From Candidatus Kurthia intestinigallinarum (lineage in GTDB: Bacteria; Bacillota; Bacilli; Bacillales_A; Planococcaceae), in the NCBI RefSeq assembly GCF_003991225.1, contig NZ_JTFC01000007.1:43931-107930 (forward strand): a stretch of DNA of 64,000 bases. The letters are read 5' to 3'. The position numbers and the translations under genes are program-made. Shown here one piece after another: positions 17,784 to 25,222 of the stretch. The notes under the pieces were generated by a model that worked only from the letters and a program-made list of their open reading frames with translations, did not search any database and was not told the DNA's origin. Within the stretch, counting starts at the first letter, position 1. Each line of letters opens with the position of its first letter.

Positions 17784-18448
17784 ATCTATCGATAAGACGA
17801 ATACAGGCTATTTTTATGAAGGATTATAAAGAGTTTACACGTAATTATGCGATTTCGATTATGTTATTGGCACCGATTATTTTTGCCGCCATGTTTGAAA
17901 AAGAATTGATTATTGTCGTATTAAACTTAACATTTGGTATGTTGACAGCGTTTGTTCAGGCAACGTTAATTGCGGAGGAAAAAGAGCGCAATACCTTGCG
18001 TTCACTGACCTTAACTCCGGCATCGCCACTAGATATTTTAATTGGTAAAAGCAGTTTAGTATTTGTGATGACGGCATTTATTATTGCAGTAGTTGCCTTT
18101 GTGATGGATTTTGTACCGGATGCACCGATGACAATAGCCCTTATTTTGATGACGATTTTATTTATTGCGCTTGGTACAATTTGTGGTCTGTATGCGAAAT
18201 CAGTAATGGAAGCAACATTGACAGTATTACCTGTACTATTTATTTTCTCATTAGGTAGTATGCTAAGCAGCTTTGCTGACCGTTTTCCATTTTTAAAAGT
18301 AGCGGATTATTTACCGAGTGCACAGCTACTACTACTTGATTTAGGTGAAAAAGGTGCGCCAGCTGTTATTATGAACATTTCGATTTGGACGATTATTGCC
18401 TGTATCGCCGCGTATCTATTGTATGTGAAACGCCTGAAAGATGAATAA
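17780..18448 (+). CDS. ABC-2-type transporter permease, short form
   Basis: The 222-residue protein has about six hydrophobic segments (near 25-45, 48-62, 90-110, 118-135, 150-168 and 197-215) and a cytoplasmic loop AEEKERNTLRSLTLTPAS, a coupling-helix feature of ABC-2 and CcmB-like permeases. It is shorter than most ABC-2 permeases, probably acts as a homodimer, and starts inside the stop of the ATPase gene. No other permease follows, so the transporter looks complete as a two-gene unit. Confidence 0.82.
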   Translation: MNLSIRRIQAIFMKDYKEFTRNYAISIMLLAPIIFAAMFEKELIIVVLNLTFGMLTAFVQATLIAEEKERNTLRSLTLTPASPLDILIGKSSLVFVMTAFIIAVVAFVMDFVPDAPMTIALILMTILFIALGTICGLYAKSVMEATLTVLPVLFIFSLGSMLSSFADRFPFLKVADYLPSAQLLLLDLGEKGAPAVIMNISIWTIIACIAAYLLYVKRLKDE

Positions 18449-18526
18449 TATACAAAATAAAGTGTATAAACAGTATATTTTGCATAATGAAATTTGAAAT
18501 TTGAAAATAAAAAAGAAAAATAATAA

Positions 18527-18566
18527 GCGCTGTAAATATTGTTAAATCAATGTTTATAGCGTTTTT
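18527..18566 (+). terminator. Terminator of the ABC exporter unit
   Basis: GCGCTGTAAATATTG pairs with CAATGTTTATAGC (wobbles included) across a 6-nt loop, then GTTTTT. Confidence 0.8.
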
Positions 18567-18611
18567 AAAATGCAAAAATTAAAATTTTTTAGAAAAAACA
18601 TAAAAATGCAG

Positions 18612-18640
18612 TTGACTTCATAAATATACAGTTGTATGAT
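18612..18640 (+). promoter_or_regulatory. Promoter of argF
   Basis: TTGACT and TATGAT spaced by 17 bp. The spacer (TCATAAATATACAGTTG) is AT-rich like an ARG box, but a convincing AhrC site was not found. Confidence 0.75.
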
Positions 18641-18676
18641 AGGTACATAAAGTTAAACGTTTAGGAGCGATGACAA

Positions 18677-19648
18677 ATGAAATTACTAGAAGAAATTGAA
18701 TTACAACCCGTTCATACATTAAAGGGCAAACACTTATTGTCATTAGTTGATTACACAAGCGATGAAATCAAACAGCTTGTCGAATTAGCTATCAAAATGA
18801 AAATTGTCACAAAAGAATCAGGTTCACCTAAATTATTAGAAGGTAAAACATTAGCGATGATCTTTGAAAAGAACTCAACTCGTACACGTGTTTCTTTTGA
18901 AGTCGGTATGCACCAACTAGGTGGTAAAGGCATGTACATGAATGCCCGCGACTTACAAATCGGCCGTGGCGAAACAGTTCACGATACAGCGCTTGTACTA
19001 TCAGGCTATGTAGATGGCATCATGATTCGCGCAAACGAACATACAATGGTACAAGAATTAGCACAGTATTCAAAAGTACCAGTAATCAATGGCTTAACAG
19101 ATGTGTCACATCCATGCCAAGCATTAGCTGACCTTGAAACAATTGCTGAAGTAAAAGGCTCATTTGAAGGCTTAAAAGTTGCGTATATCGGTGACGGTAA
19201 CAACGTAGCGCATTCATTAGTAGCTGCTTGTGCACATGTTGGTATGGATTCAGTTATTGCTGCACCAGTTGGCTATGAACCAGATCCAGCAGTAATCGCT
19301 AAAGTACAACAAATTGCCGCAAGCAATGGCTGTACCGTAACGGTGACAACAGATCCTGTTGAAGCCGTAAAAGATGCAGATGTTATTTACTCAGATGTGT
19401 GGACATCAATGGGTCAAGAAGAAGAAGCAGCGAAACGTTTAAAAGACTTCGAAGGCTATCAAATTAACGAGGAATTAGTAGCACATGCAAAACCAGGTTA
19501 TATGTTCCTACACTGCTTACCAGCACATCGCGAGGAAGAAGTAACAGCTGCAGTTATTGATAACCCAGAGCATTCATACATTTTCCATCAAGCTGAAAAC
19601 CGCATGCACGCTCAAAAAGCTGTACTTGTGTCACTTTTAGCAGACTAA
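18677..19648 (+). CDS. argF: Ornithine carbamoyltransferase
   Basis: Transfers the carbamoyl group of carbamoyl phosphate to ornithine to make citrulline; in the reverse direction the same fold serves arginine breakdown (ArcB). The 323-residue protein has the carbamoyl phosphate motif EKNSTRTRVSFE, DLQIGRGE, the HPCQALAD block and the ornithine-binding HCLPAHR. ATG 18677 follows TAGGAGCG. It stands alone with its own promoter, outside an arg biosynthetic or arc operon, so the biosynthetic name is likely but not certain. Codon use is optimised. Confidence 0.92.
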   Translation: MKLLEEIELQPVHTLKGKHLLSLVDYTSDEIKQLVELAIKMKIVTKESGSPKLLEGKTLAMIFEKNSTRTRVSFEVGMHQLGGKGMYMNARDLQIGRGETVHDTALVLSGYVDGIMIRANEHTMVQELAQYSKVPVINGLTDVSHPCQALADLETIAEVKGSFEGLKVAYIGDGNNVAHSLVAACAHVGMDSVIAAPVGYEPDPAVIAKVQQIAASNGCTVTVTTDPVEAVKDADVIYSDVWTSMGQEEEAAKRLKDFEGYQINEELVAHAKPGYMFLHCLPAHREEEVTAAVIDNPEHSYIFHQAENRMHAQKAVLVSLLAD

Positions 19649-19659
19649 TAAATACGAAC

Positions 19660-19797
19660 AATCATTAAAAGGCGTCAGAGAACGTCAATGATAGCTAATA
19701 GGGAGTTCACTGAGTCGTAATCCACAGAGGGGGATGAACACTCAGCCGCTATTATACCCGGACCAACTTGGCAGAGGACAAGTTGGTCTTTTTTTTA
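19660..19797 (+). ncRNA. Structured RNA candidate downstream of argF, ending in a strong terminator
   Basis: Three consecutive foldable units follow the argF stop: hairpin 1 (ATCATT 19661-19666 / AATGAT 19687-19692); hairpin 2 with nested stems TAATAG / CTATTA (19696-19701 / 19749-19754), CTGAGT / ACTCAG (19710-19715 / 19740-19745) and an apical ATCC / GGAT; and a terminator. GTTCA (19705-19709) can alternatively pair with TGAAC (19735-19739), which would compete with the CTGAGT stem. It may be a 3' UTR structure or a separate sRNA. It matches no RNA family I know. Confidence 0.45.
19761..19796 (+). terminator. Terminator after argF and the RNA candidate
   Basis: GACCAACTTG / CAAGTTGGTC, a perfect 10-bp stem with an 8-nt loop, then eight T. 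Confidence 0.93.
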
Positions 19798-19891
19798 TTT
19801 AAGTGATGAATCGACTCGTTCAGATTCGAAGGGCAAATAAAGCTTCTGACAAGCGGTGTCTAGCCGCGTAGGAAGAAGTGATTTGACCCAA

Positions 19892-19950
19892 GAATCTAGT
19901 CGATGAATCCGGATAAGTTCGCTGGACGCTTATCTTCCTTGAGAAAATAA
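19892..19950. repeat. 59-bp repeat, copy A
   Basis: Starts GAATCTAGTCGATG and ends GAGAAAATAA; contains a GATAAG / CTTATC hairpin. Identical to copy B at 20038-20096 except for one base (GGACGC against GGATGC). Confidence 0.85.
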
Positions 19951-20037
19951 AGCAAGTGACGATCTATGTCACGTAAAAGAGTGCGAAACAGCCCAAAGAG
20001 TTAGCGCTTGCATTCGGATAAATCTAAGTGATGAATC

Positions 20038-20096
20038 GAATCTAGTCGATGAATCCGGATAAGTTCGCTGGATGCTTATCTTCCTTGAGAAAATAA
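20038..20096. repeat. 59-bp repeat, copy B
   Basis: Second copy, 146 bp downstream of copy A in the same orientation, 58 of 59 bases identical by eye. Confidence 0.85.
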
Positions 20097-20284
20097 GCGG
20101 TGTTCTTCGTCGAGTCGGAATGAACAAAACGACTCGAAGCACTGGTGTTTGAATCCAGATAATTTCAACTGCATACTTCTTTTCATGCAATAAATACGAA
20201 ACTAACTACTTGATAGATGAAGTGAAAAACGTTCTTATAATTTAGTCACCTAAACAAATAGCCATCTATCGTCATTGCTAATCA

Positions 20285-20313
20285 TTGAAAATATACCTAT
20301 TTTTCTCTACAAT
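20285..20313 (+). promoter_or_regulatory. Promoter of the small membrane protein gene
   Basis: TTGAAA and TACAAT with 17 bp spacing, 28 bp before the start codon. Confidence 0.75.
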
Positions 20314-20340
20314 AAGTGAAGGTAGAACGGAGGAAATAAT

Positions 20341-20586
20341 GTGGTAGGCTTTATCTATTTACTTGTTGCATTGACGTTTTTAAAATTGACGTATGATACA
20401 ACAAAATGGACAGCGCAAGATGAAGGAGACGAGAAGAACGCGATTCATCGTGGGCAATCGTCATTCGTTGCGGTGTTAATGGTAACATTACGTTTTATGC
20501 CATTAGATATTCGTAAAAAGGTCATGATTGCAGTATTTGCGATTATTACAATGGTGTTCTTTGTATTATTTTGGAAAACGTTTTAA
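20341..20586 (+). CDS. Small two-segment membrane protein of unknown function
   Basis: The 81-residue protein has a hydrophobic N-terminus (about 2-15), a charged middle (TKWTAQDEGDEKNAIHRGQ) and a hydrophobic C-terminus (about 60-80, ending WKTF). I do not recognise the family. GTG 20341 is supported by GGAGG seven bases upstream and by its own consensus-like promoter and terminator, so it is likely a real gene despite its size. The overlapping ATG at 20339 runs into a stop after two codons. Confidence 0.75.
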   Translation: MVGFIYLLVALTFLKLTYDTTKWTAQDEGDEKNAIHRGQSSFVAVLMVTLRFMPLDIRKKVMIAVFAIITMVFFVLFWKTF

Positions 20587-20611
20587 GACATGAATTTCAT
20601 GTCTTTTTTTA
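20586..20611 (+). terminator. Terminator of the small membrane protein gene
   Basis: GACATGA / TCATGTC with a 3-nt loop, followed by seven T. Confidence 0.88.
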
Positions 20612-20721
20612 TTGAAATTTTAATTGACAGAAAAAAAGTTCGGTGCATACTGAATAAATAGTGTGAATAGCTAATTTTACTCCTAAAAAATGGTAAAAAA
20701 CAACGAAATTCGATTATCTAT

Positions 20722-20744
20722 TTGAAAATGATAATTATTTTCAA
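20722..20744. promoter_or_regulatory. Fur box upstream of the NEAT-type genes
   Basis: A 23-bp near-palindrome around TGATAATTATTTTCA, one base off the TGATAAT-n-ATTATCA Fur consensus; the full arms match at 10 of 11 positions. It lies about 75 bp before the start codon, upstream of an extended -10-like TGTTAAACT (20773-20781). It predicts induction under iron limitation. Confidence 0.82.
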
Positions 20745-20817
20745 TTAGATGTTTACTTTTCGAAAATACCCTTGTTAAACTGTTAGTAACTTACATAATA
20801 AAAGGGGTTTTATTGAC

Positions 20818-22251
20818 ATGTATAAAAAATTATTCACAGCACCAATTGCACTAACAATCGCATTATCAGCAATTGCACCAACAATGGCACACGCAGAAGA
20901 AAGCGTAACGACTACCGAAGCAACGCAGGCAACAGCGGTAACACCAACGATTTTATACAAAGGTGTTCCAACAGCAAACTATAACGCAATGTTTGCGAAC
21001 ACAGAGGTTGTCAAAGATGGCGATGTATATAAAGTAACAATGGATGTTAGCAGTCTATTCACATTATTCCAAGTAAACGGTAAAGATGTTGTGCTAGAAA
21101 AAGGGGCAACAGATAAAGACCTACAAAAAGTGACGTTTACAATTGCGTCATTAGAAGAAGATCCAACGATTAAAATTGCATACACAGCAGGTCCAATGGG
21201 CGTGATGTCGCATGAATTCACATTTGATTTCACACCAACAGTTGCAGAAGTGCAAGCAGCATTCGATAAAGCGATTGCGACTATTAAATTAGCACCAATT
21301 ACAACAGCAGAAGAGTTAAAAGCAGCAACAGCACAAATTTCAGCAGTCGATAATATTGTAGCATCTGCAAAAGCTTCGAATTTAGACGAATCAACATTCG
21401 TAAAACCAGCAGTCTATGCAGCACAACAAGAGGCGATTGCAGCATACAAAGCACCGTTCACAACAAAAGCAGCGGATGCATTTAGTAAATTAACATTTAC
21501 AGCGGCAGAATCAATTACAACAAAAGCGCAGCTAACAAAAGCAACAGCACAATTACAAGCAGCGCAAGCAGCCATTACAAATGCGGTAGCTGCAGGTTTA
21601 ACTGAGCGTACAGATTTAGCAGGGGTAGCTGGTTATGCAAATGTAGCAGCGCAAAAGGCAGTAGTGGAAGCTGGCGTGAAGGCTCCAGTAGAAGTGACAC
21701 CAGTAGAAAAGGCTAAAACAGTCCGTACATTAACAGGTAAAGTGAGCAATGTAAAAGGTGCGGCAGATATCGTAAAAGTATATGGTCTGCAAAAAGGGGA
21801 TACAGTCCGTCTTTATAACGCTAAAGGGAAAGTGCTTAAAACAGCAACAGCGACTGGTGCATACTTACGTGTTGCAGATGTAAGCTTAGGTAAAGCTGCT
21901 GGTAAAGTGTATGTGACAGCACAAGCGAAAGATGAAAAAGAATCAGCGAAAAAAGCCGTAGCATTCAAGGCTGAGCCTGTAGCTAAAGCAGTTGCGAAAA
22001 CGCAAATTAGCGTACAAAACAATAAAGGCAAGGCGGATGTTGTGACTGTAAAAGGAACAGCAAAAGGTCAAAAAATTCGTGTTTACAATGCAGCGGGTAA
22101 ATCATTGAAAACTGTAACGGCAACAGGGAAAACAACAAAAATCAGCATTAAGCAATTAGGTAAAGCAACCGGTAAAATTTCAGTGGCGCGTATTCAAGAT
22201 GGCAAGCATATTAGTGCAAAAACAACTGTGAAATTCTCAAAAGAAAAATAA
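20818..22251 (+). CDS. Secreted NEAT-like protein with helical middle and two beta-rich C-terminal repeats
   Basis: The 477-residue protein has a signal peptide (about 1-26, cleavage after AHA), a NEAT-like domain (about 45-140) with the YKVTMDVSSLFTLFQVNGKDV strand pattern in which the haem-ligand region reads AYTAGPMGVMSHEFTFDF and lacks the YxxxY pair, a helical Ala-rich region (about 141-300), and two repeats of about 85 residues with KGDTVRLYNAKGK or KGQKIRVYNAAGK, similar to bacterial Ig-like modules. There is no LPXTG, SLH or membrane anchor, so release or non-covalent wall binding is expected. The Fur box and neighbour suggest a role in haem or iron uptake; without the tyrosines it may bind a haemoprotein rather than haem. 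Confidence 0.72.
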   Translation: MYKKLFTAPIALTIALSAIAPTMAHAEESVTTTEATQATAVTPTILYKGVPTANYNAMFANTEVVKDGDVYKVTMDVSSLFTLFQVNGKDVVLEKGATDKDLQKVTFTIASLEEDPTIKIAYTAGPMGVMSHEFTFDFTPTVAEVQAAFDKAIATIKLAPITTAEELKAATAQISAVDNIVASAKASNLDESTFVKPAVYAAQQEAIAAYKAPFTTKAADAFSKLTFTAAESITTKAQLTKATAQLQAAQAAITNAVAAGLTERTDLAGVAGYANVAAQKAVVEAGVKAPVEVTPVEKAKTVRTLTGKVSNVKGAADIVKVYGLQKGDTVRLYNAKGKVLKTATATGAYLRVADVSLGKAAGKVYVTAQAKDEKESAKKAVAFKAEPVAKAVAKTQISVQNNKGKADVVTVKGTAKGQKIRVYNAAGKSLKTVTATGKTTKISIKQLGKATGKISVARIQDGKHISAKTTVKFSKEK

Positions 22252-22257
22252 TATAAT

Positions 22258-22276
22258 GTGGCGATGGCCGCTTTTT
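22258..22276 (+). terminator. Weak terminator or attenuator between the two NEAT-type genes
   Basis: GTGGC / GCCGC (one wobble) with a 4-nt loop followed by five T, 7 bp after the first gene's stop. It would lower rather than abolish expression of the second gene. Confidence 0.5.
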
Positions 22277-22292
22277 AAAGGGAGCGAACGAC

Positions 22293-23291
22293 ATGAAGAA
22301 ATGGTCTACATTTTGTTTGACGGCAGCACTTAGCGTCGCGACGATTGCACCGGCAACATTCGCACTATCACCAGAAACCGCACAGGCAGCAACCATTGAT
22401 AATGGTGCATATACGGTACAGGTAGCACCGTATTATAAAGGTGAGTTATCAAAAAATACGCAAGCGAATATGAATTCAACAGCACAATTGACGGTACAAG
22501 ATGGTATTGAAACGGTGAAAATTTCATTGCTAAATGGCTCGAGCTATCAAGACATTATCGATGAAAATGGAAATGAAATCCCACTTGAACGTCATGCAGA
22601 TGGTACCGCAACATTAACGGTTAGCGGCAAAGATGTAATTGCAAATGGCATTCAAGCGAAGTTCCATATTGTCGTTGCAGAAATCAATTACGATCACTAC
22701 TATGATATGAATTTGAAATTTGATGCGTCGACATTGATTTCAACTGCGGCACCAAAAACGAAGCGTACATTAAGTGCTACGGCTACAAACCGTGTAGCGA
22801 AAAGTGATACCGTAACGGTAAAAGGTGTGAAAAAAGGCGATATAGTGCGTGTTTCTCGTGGTAGCGCGGTGCTGGCAACAACGACAGCAACGTCATCCAC
22901 AGTGAAATTATCAGTGAAACAATTAGGCAAAAAAGCAGGAAAAATCGCCATTACAGCACAAGCAGCTGGTGAGCAAGAATCAGCGAAAACACGTACTGCA
23001 TTTAAAGCAGAGCATGTTAGTAAAGCGGTATCTGCAAAAAATGTCACAATTACGAATAAAAAAGGCAAAGCCAATGACAAAGTTGTCGTGAAGGGTCTTA
23101 AGAAGGGCGATGTCGTGAAATTTTACGATACGCTTGGGAATGGACTCGGGCGTGTAACGGCTACTTCATCTACGGCTACCTTTAAGCCAAAGTCGCTAAA
23201 GGCAAAAGGTGGGAAGCTCGTGATTACCCGCACAGAAGCAGGGAAAAATACGAGTGCGAAAATCAAGAAAAGCTATCAAGCTGAAAAATAA
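22293..23291 (+). CDS. Secreted haem-binding NEAT-domain protein
   Basis: NEAT domains take haem from host haemoproteins and pass it along the wall. The 332-residue protein has a signal peptide (about 1-32, cleavage near AQA), a NEAT domain (about 35-150) whose last strands read HIVVAEINYDHYYDMNLKFD, with the tyrosine pair Y133/Y137 that ligates haem iron in this family, and two C-terminal Ig-like repeats (KKGDIVRVSRGSAV and KKGDVVKFYDTLGN) related to those of the upstream protein. No sortase or SLH anchor is visible. It lies 41 bp after the first NEAT-type gene, probably in the same Fur-controlled transcript. No haem ABC transporter or sortase is in the window. Confidence 0.85.
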   Translation: MKKWSTFCLTAALSVATIAPATFALSPETAQAATIDNGAYTVQVAPYYKGELSKNTQANMNSTAQLTVQDGIETVKISLLNGSSYQDIIDENGNEIPLERHADGTATLTVSGKDVIANGIQAKFHIVVAEINYDHYYDMNLKFDASTLISTAAPKTKRTLSATATNRVAKSDTVTVKGVKKGDIVRVSRGSAVLATTTATSSTVKLSVKQLGKKAGKIAITAQAAGEQESAKTRTAFKAEHVSKAVSAKNVTITNKKGKANDKVVVKGLKKGDVVKFYDTLGNGLGRVTATSSTATFKPKSLKAKGGKLVITRTEAGKNTSAKIKKSYQAEK

Positions 23292-23296
23292 TCACA

Positions 23297-23334
23297 AGAG
23301 CAGTCCGAAACGCTTTAGGGACTGCTCTTTTTTT
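23297..23334 (+). terminator. Terminator of the NEAT-type unit
   Basis: AGAGCAGTCC pairs with GGACTGCTCT, a 10-bp perfect stem, then seven T. Confidence 0.92.
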
Positions 23335-23382
23335 GCTACACTTACAAATAGATTGATTATTTAGAAAAAAGGGGTTTTGGAT

Positions 23383-24366
23383 ATGAAAGCAGTGTATGTG
23401 GAGCAGCAACAAGTATGTGTAGGGGAGCTTGAGGTGCCAAAAATTGGTGCAAAAGATGTATTAGTACGAATTAAGGCGGCGGGGCTTAATCGTCGTGATT
23501 TATATACACCAAAGCGTCTTGCAAAAGATGCTACGCCGCTTATTTTAGGAAGTGATGCAGCGGGCATCATTGAAGCGGTAGGAGATGAAGTTACGCGCGT
23601 ACAAGTCGGAGATGCGGTCATCGTTAATCCATCGCTTCGTTGGTACGACGAAAGTGCGGTACCACCAGATGACTTTGAAATTTTAAGCTTGCCGGATCAT
23701 GGTACCTTTGCAGAGTTTTTAGCGATTTCAGAGGAGCAGGTAGAGGCAAAGCCTGCGCAGTTATCATTTGTTGAAGCGGCAACAATCGGCATTGCACCAC
23801 TGACGGGCTACCGAGCTGTTGTGACAAAGGGGCAAGTAAAGGCTGGTGATACGGTGTTTATTCCAGGAGCAGGTAGCGGTGTTGCGACCTTTATGATTCC
23901 TTTAGCGAAAAGCCTTGGTGCACGTGTTATCGTATCTTCTCGTTCCGCAGAAAAACGCCAGGCCGCACTGGAATTAGGCGCAGATATGGCGTTAGCTAAT
24001 GATGCAGACTGGCTACAGGAGCTCGCCGATGAAACAGTTGATGTCGTCATTGAAAGTGTTGGTCGTGCGACGTTTAATCGTTCATTAGCGGTGCTAAAAC
24101 GTGGTGGTACGCTAGTTGTTTTCGGTGCTACAACAGAAGATATGGTGGACTTTGATTTGCGTACATTTTTCTATGCGCAACAAACGTTAAAAGGCAGTAC
24201 ACTTGGGAGTCGCGATGAGTTCCGTGCGATGCTACAGTGGATTGAAGCACAAAATATGCACCCGGTAATTGACCGCACGTATTCACTAGATGAAGCGGCG
24301 GCCGCGCTTAAATATTTAGAAATCAACGAACAATTTGGTAAACTAGTATTTGAAGTGAACAACTAG
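23383..24366 (+). CDS. Zinc-independent MDR-family oxidoreductase (quinone oxidoreductase-like)
   Basis: A 327-residue medium-chain dehydrogenase/reductase. The GroES-like half contains LGSDAAGIIEAVGDEVTRVQVGDAV and the Rossmann half GAGSGVATFMIPLAKSLGARVIVSSRSAEK with ELGAD. The catalytic zinc Cys/His set and the structural four-Cys lobe are missing, as in NADPH-dependent quinone or enal reductases. ATG 23383 is placed by AAAAGGGG; a TTG six bases earlier is also in frame. It is followed after 12 bp by a HAD phosphatase gene and may form a pair with it. The true substrate is unknown. Confidence 0.85.
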   Translation: MKAVYVEQQQVCVGELEVPKIGAKDVLVRIKAAGLNRRDLYTPKRLAKDATPLILGSDAAGIIEAVGDEVTRVQVGDAVIVNPSLRWYDESAVPPDDFEILSLPDHGTFAEFLAISEEQVEAKPAQLSFVEAATIGIAPLTGYRAVVTKGQVKAGDTVFIPGAGSGVATFMIPLAKSLGARVIVSSRSAEKRQAALELGADMALANDADWLQELADETVDVVIESVGRATFNRSLAVLKRGGTLVVFGATTEDMVDFDLRTFFYAQQTLKGSTLGSRDEFRAMLQWIEAQNMHPVIDRTYSLDEAAAALKYLEINEQFGKLVFEVNN

Positions 24367-24378
24367 GAGGCAAATGGA

Positions 24379-25131
24379 GTGACAGTTCGATTACTAGCAA
24401 TTGATGTGGATGGGACGCTGGCCAATTCAAAGGGTATCGTGACAGAACGTACACGACAAGTACTACATGAGGCGGTAGCACGCGGTCTTTACGTCGTGAT
24501 TTCAACAGGACGCAGTCGAAGCTTTTTACAATGTGTGTCGGACCAAGTAGCGCTTGAGCAGCCACTCATTTGTAATAATGGCGCCGAAATTTGGAAAAAT
24601 GCTGCTGAATTATTAGCACGTCGTTTTATGCCGGTTGAAACGGGGCAAGAGATTATCCATATTTTTAAACGTTACGGTGTGGAGCATATGTGGGGCAATG
24701 ATGAACAGGGCGATTTTTCACCTGAAATGTTTCAGCAGGTATTACAAAACCCGCCAATGAAGCTCGGTGCTTTCTTTGAAGATGAGCACCAGCTAGCTGC
24801 TGTTCGCGCAGAAATTAATGCTCTACCAGATATAGAAATTACAAGTTCGGATGAATTGAATCTTGAGGTAATGAAATATGGTACATCGAAGGCGCATGGC
24901 TTAGCAGAGCTAGCGACTGAATTTTCGATTTCGCTTGATGACGTGATGTGCTTTGGTGATAGCTATAATGATATGGAAATGTTTGAAGAATGTGGTACGG
25001 CAGTCGCAATGGGAAATGCCAATGATGAATTAAAAGCGATGGCAACCTATATTACGGCCACAAATGATGAAGACGGTGTCGCACAGGCAATTGAACAATA
25101 TGTTTTTGCTGTGCAGGAGCCGATTGCGTAA
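24379..25131 (+). CDS. Cof-type HAD hydrolase (sugar phosphatase-like)
   Basis: The 250-residue protein has HAD motif I DVDGTLANS (nucleophile Asp), motif II ISTGRSR, motif III Lys in MKYGTSKAHGL and motif IV FGDSYNDMEMFE, with a C2 cap between. Cof/YidA-type members dephosphorylate sugar phosphates, FMN or similar small molecules. GTG 24379 follows AGGAGGCAA. It sits directly downstream of the oxidoreductase and ends in a strong terminator. Confidence 0.87.
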   Translation: MTVRLLAIDVDGTLANSKGIVTERTRQVLHEAVARGLYVVISTGRSRSFLQCVSDQVALEQPLICNNGAEIWKNAAELLARRFMPVETGQEIIHIFKRYGVEHMWGNDEQGDFSPEMFQQVLQNPPMKLGAFFEDEHQLAAVRAEINALPDIEITSSDELNLEVMKYGTSKAHGLAELATEFSISLDDVMCFGDSYNDMEMFEECGTAVAMGNANDELKAMATYITATNDEDGVAQAIEQYVFAVQEPIA

Positions 25132-25140
25132 AATCCATCA

Positions 25141-25178
25141 GAAGATGTTCTCGAAATAATGGGGACATCTTCTTTTTT
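25141..25178 (+). terminator. Terminator after the HAD hydrolase gene
   Basis: GAAGATGTTCTC pairs with GGGGACATCTTC (wobbles at the inner end), then six T. Confidence 0.88.
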
Positions 25179-25222
25179 CGTGTATACTATTTGGAGGACT
25201 ACAAACTAAAGGCGGTAAAAAC

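Larger units (their letters stand above)
19798..20284. other. Gene-free tract with degenerate repeats
   Basis: About 490 bp without a credible gene. It contains two nearly identical 59-bp copies (listed separately), the phrase AAGTGATGAATCGA at both 19800-19813 and 20026-20039, and a degraded third relative near 20152-20190. It could be an old array of small intergenic elements. Confidence 0.6.

Noticed and set aside
18612..18660. AhrC (ARG) box at argF
   Set aside because: The promoter spacer is AT-rich, but no pair of half sites close to the consensus was found.
19969..20190. Minus-strand frame of 73 codons in the repeat tract
   Set aside because: No ribosome site, and it covers repeated hairpin sequence; composition is not protein-like.
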